DNA from: Caldisericia bacterium | GTDB lineage: Bacteria; Caldisericota; Caldisericia; JAAYUI01 | Direction of reading: 5' to 3' | Assembly (NCBI GenBank): GCA_017999835.1 | Contig: JAGNLA010000002.1 | Coordinates: 124,001 to 188,000, forward strand | Length of the DNA: 64,000 nucleotides | Translations under genes and position numbers: made by a program | The notes under the pieces: model-generated | What the model saw: the letters and a program-made list of their open reading frames with translations, nothing else | What the model was told of the DNA's origin: nothing | The model's database searches: none | Shown here: piece by piece, positions 63,701 through 64,000 of the stretch | Layout of the letters: each line of letters opens with the position of its first letter | Numbering within the stretch: the stretch's first letter is position 1

Positions 63701-64000
63701 GGCAGCCATGCTATATTTGCCCATGATTTCAGTTTCAAAGTCATTGAAAGAGATATATCCGTCGCCATTGATGTCGTTTTGTGGGATGAACTGTGTTGCA
63801 TAATTCTCTGCTCTTGATGATGTTGGAGCAAGTGTAATCCAACCATCGCCAGCGCCAAGTCTCATTCTTGAATCACCAACGTTGATGGTGTCGCGTGTGT
63901 CATAGACACCGCGATCCTGCCACATGAACATCACTGCATCGTTACAAAGCTGTGGAATATCTTTGCCCCAGTCTCTTGCTTCCCATTCGTGTTCTTTGAC
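60716..64000 (-). CDS. Giant secreted surface protein, C-terminal part (runs off the right edge)
   Basis: The frame is open from 64000, so the start is outside; about 1094 residues are visible. It contains EF-hand-like Ca loops (NDINGDGYISFNDFE; others near FGFDFNADS), a long beta-rich middle with many Tyr, Trp and Asp, an Ig-like/Big_1 region (GTLAPVSNARVNIEGPG), and two Glucodextran_B-type repeats at the end (KGKTEPGVKVMVNG, SGRVEPGSTVKANG). Codon use is more restricted than in neighbours, as in highly expressed genes. A major surface or S-layer protein is plausible; that is inference. Confidence 0.85.
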   Translation of the reverse strand, partial: VKEHEWEARDWGKDIPQLCNDAVMFMWQDRGVYDTRDTINVGDSRMRLGAGDGWITLAPTSSRAENYATQFIPQNDINGDGYISFNDFETEIMGKYSMAANTWRAGIIDARTFQRNNGRYDFDLTKDNGCQIDTIGFDFGGEEGIGDPQDHIISDKEILPVYATAYKYGDDNNDRSFGPWWDYDPYYTQYNSSTDKYDRTRYSHEVYIAGQVAISVEPFDDLIVSYTPNPLTAGITPELISVDQPLTFVVKDKDGKPYDLTKGIADMWGQDEVELDNVWNMLFKDPHPDNVYYYGADAMLPQYYFLRTDLHNYDGSEVNNRELYSTRTYTAPECRGTIAKGFEPIEFTADAPSGMYIFKGFCANDNNTWMKDQDNPDKEAWEQNHKFRVYIYTPDRKHRGFVDIQIINPKVTYSITNTMDPQLRSFEVPGEPDFIMTAADNRIYQVKVTVSNAQGQLVKGVTKGVSVCGGGVKNTARFTPFVTRPQSFDFFKLNCDYAPCAEVIYPHFGFDFNADSQIKWEDQEVFSAGGFFLDPNTNTCFDRQGVGEVFYNTTNKYYTNDNTWAILSETGSQRVENITLTLPPPEEGWGLGAIYNWPYYGGFLFNDILKDQKLDFHDALGLDVNAQTTFYLFAEDLLYVGGLVGNNKYCNEKTQADLAGYPNYGDKTNPRYMTKRFRQGVSNDTTFFLDWEAIPDRVAQVSYPRIDLFYAETGTEVEKALLNVDNYDMVYNVENHFIAKIYPAFTEDLPLKAGGRLYVGGNKHQQAIYGTTKASESDTQAVETTIHYTPDGTGQAVAYLNYMSKNEWYMKQPYQFKSPEWFVLKKIYTLDVGKGLEVVIDSLDELAPNAQAELVISVREFGTLAPVSNARVNIEGPGINQTPVMTNDAGTVKVKVMPNAGGKIIVTADRDEYISGKAYVMIGKDTQPPKLEVNPVVPFTNVNSIEIKGKTEPGVKVMVNGQMAKVEADGSFTAKIALVEGANLISIEAIDGAGNRTTATVSTVLDTEAPKFFINNMDSEGNIYVDKDATEVEISGRVEPGSTVKANGTPVDCPYDIFTTKIEFAQNLNELPVTFDFIDQANNKATKTVKLVRK

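Overview
The window looks like chromosomal DNA of an anaerobic, fermentative bacterium of moderate GC. It carries few mobile signatures. Evidence for lifestyle: a butyrate kinase / phosphate butyryltransferase locus, an NADP-type glutamate dehydrogenase, a cobalt/nickel ECF transporter, and a non-mevalonate isoprenoid cluster (ispD, ispF and a YacL-type PIN-TRAM gene) arranged as in many Firmicutes. Many large secreted proteins share a C-terminal copper-amine-oxidase-N-like domain and carry PKD, FnIII, PEGA, GerMN or PQQ-propeller modules. That style is common in Firmicutes and in Caldisericota/Cryosericota-like lineages. I cannot place it more precisely from sequence alone. TTG starts backed by good Shine-Dalgarno (SD) sequences are frequent.

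Layout. 1-20.4 kb: secreted and envelope proteins, with a small HD / double-ThyX / membrane protein / thioredoxin-lipoprotein operon at 4.5-9.7 kb and a divergent pair of envelope operons around 14.7 kb. 20.4-22.4 kb: a very AT-rich island with one gene, a SIR2 protein fused to two beta-sandwich repeats typical of secreted surface proteins. It interrupts an old reading frame between 9-bp direct repeats. 22.4-31 kb: argS, then four tandem double-GNAT acetyltransferases and a secreted propeller-like protein with an in-frame stop near its end. 31-38.3 kb: cbiMNQO, archease, a membrane methyltransferase, rlmN and mltG. 38.3-39.7 kb: an AT-rich pair of paralogous membrane proteins. 39.8-50.3 kb: AraC/GyrI-like regulator, M1-like peptidase, GNAT genes, a frameshifted AlkD gene and a chain of small enzymes with ATGA overlaps. 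50.3-56 kb: ArsR regulator with a palindromic operator, the butyrate locus, and a glutamate dehydrogenase interrupted by UAA. 56-60.7 kb: tRNA-Ser, SHOCT-type membrane genes, ispF-accB-like against ispD-yacL, DUF1858. 60.7-64 kb: a giant surface protein running off the edge.

The candidate new system is the SIR2 plus surface-type beta-sandwich fusion at 20.5-22.3 kb, with smaller AT-rich islets (35.6-36.2 kb and 38.3-39.7 kb) as possible relatives. Other notable items: a double ThyX whose two halves hold complementary parts of the signature motif; the four-gene double-GNAT array; in-frame UAA codons in two otherwise intact genes; and several SD-less genes with a -10 hexamer 6-7 nt before the start codon. 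No CRISPR array, rRNA, transposase or prophage was seen.
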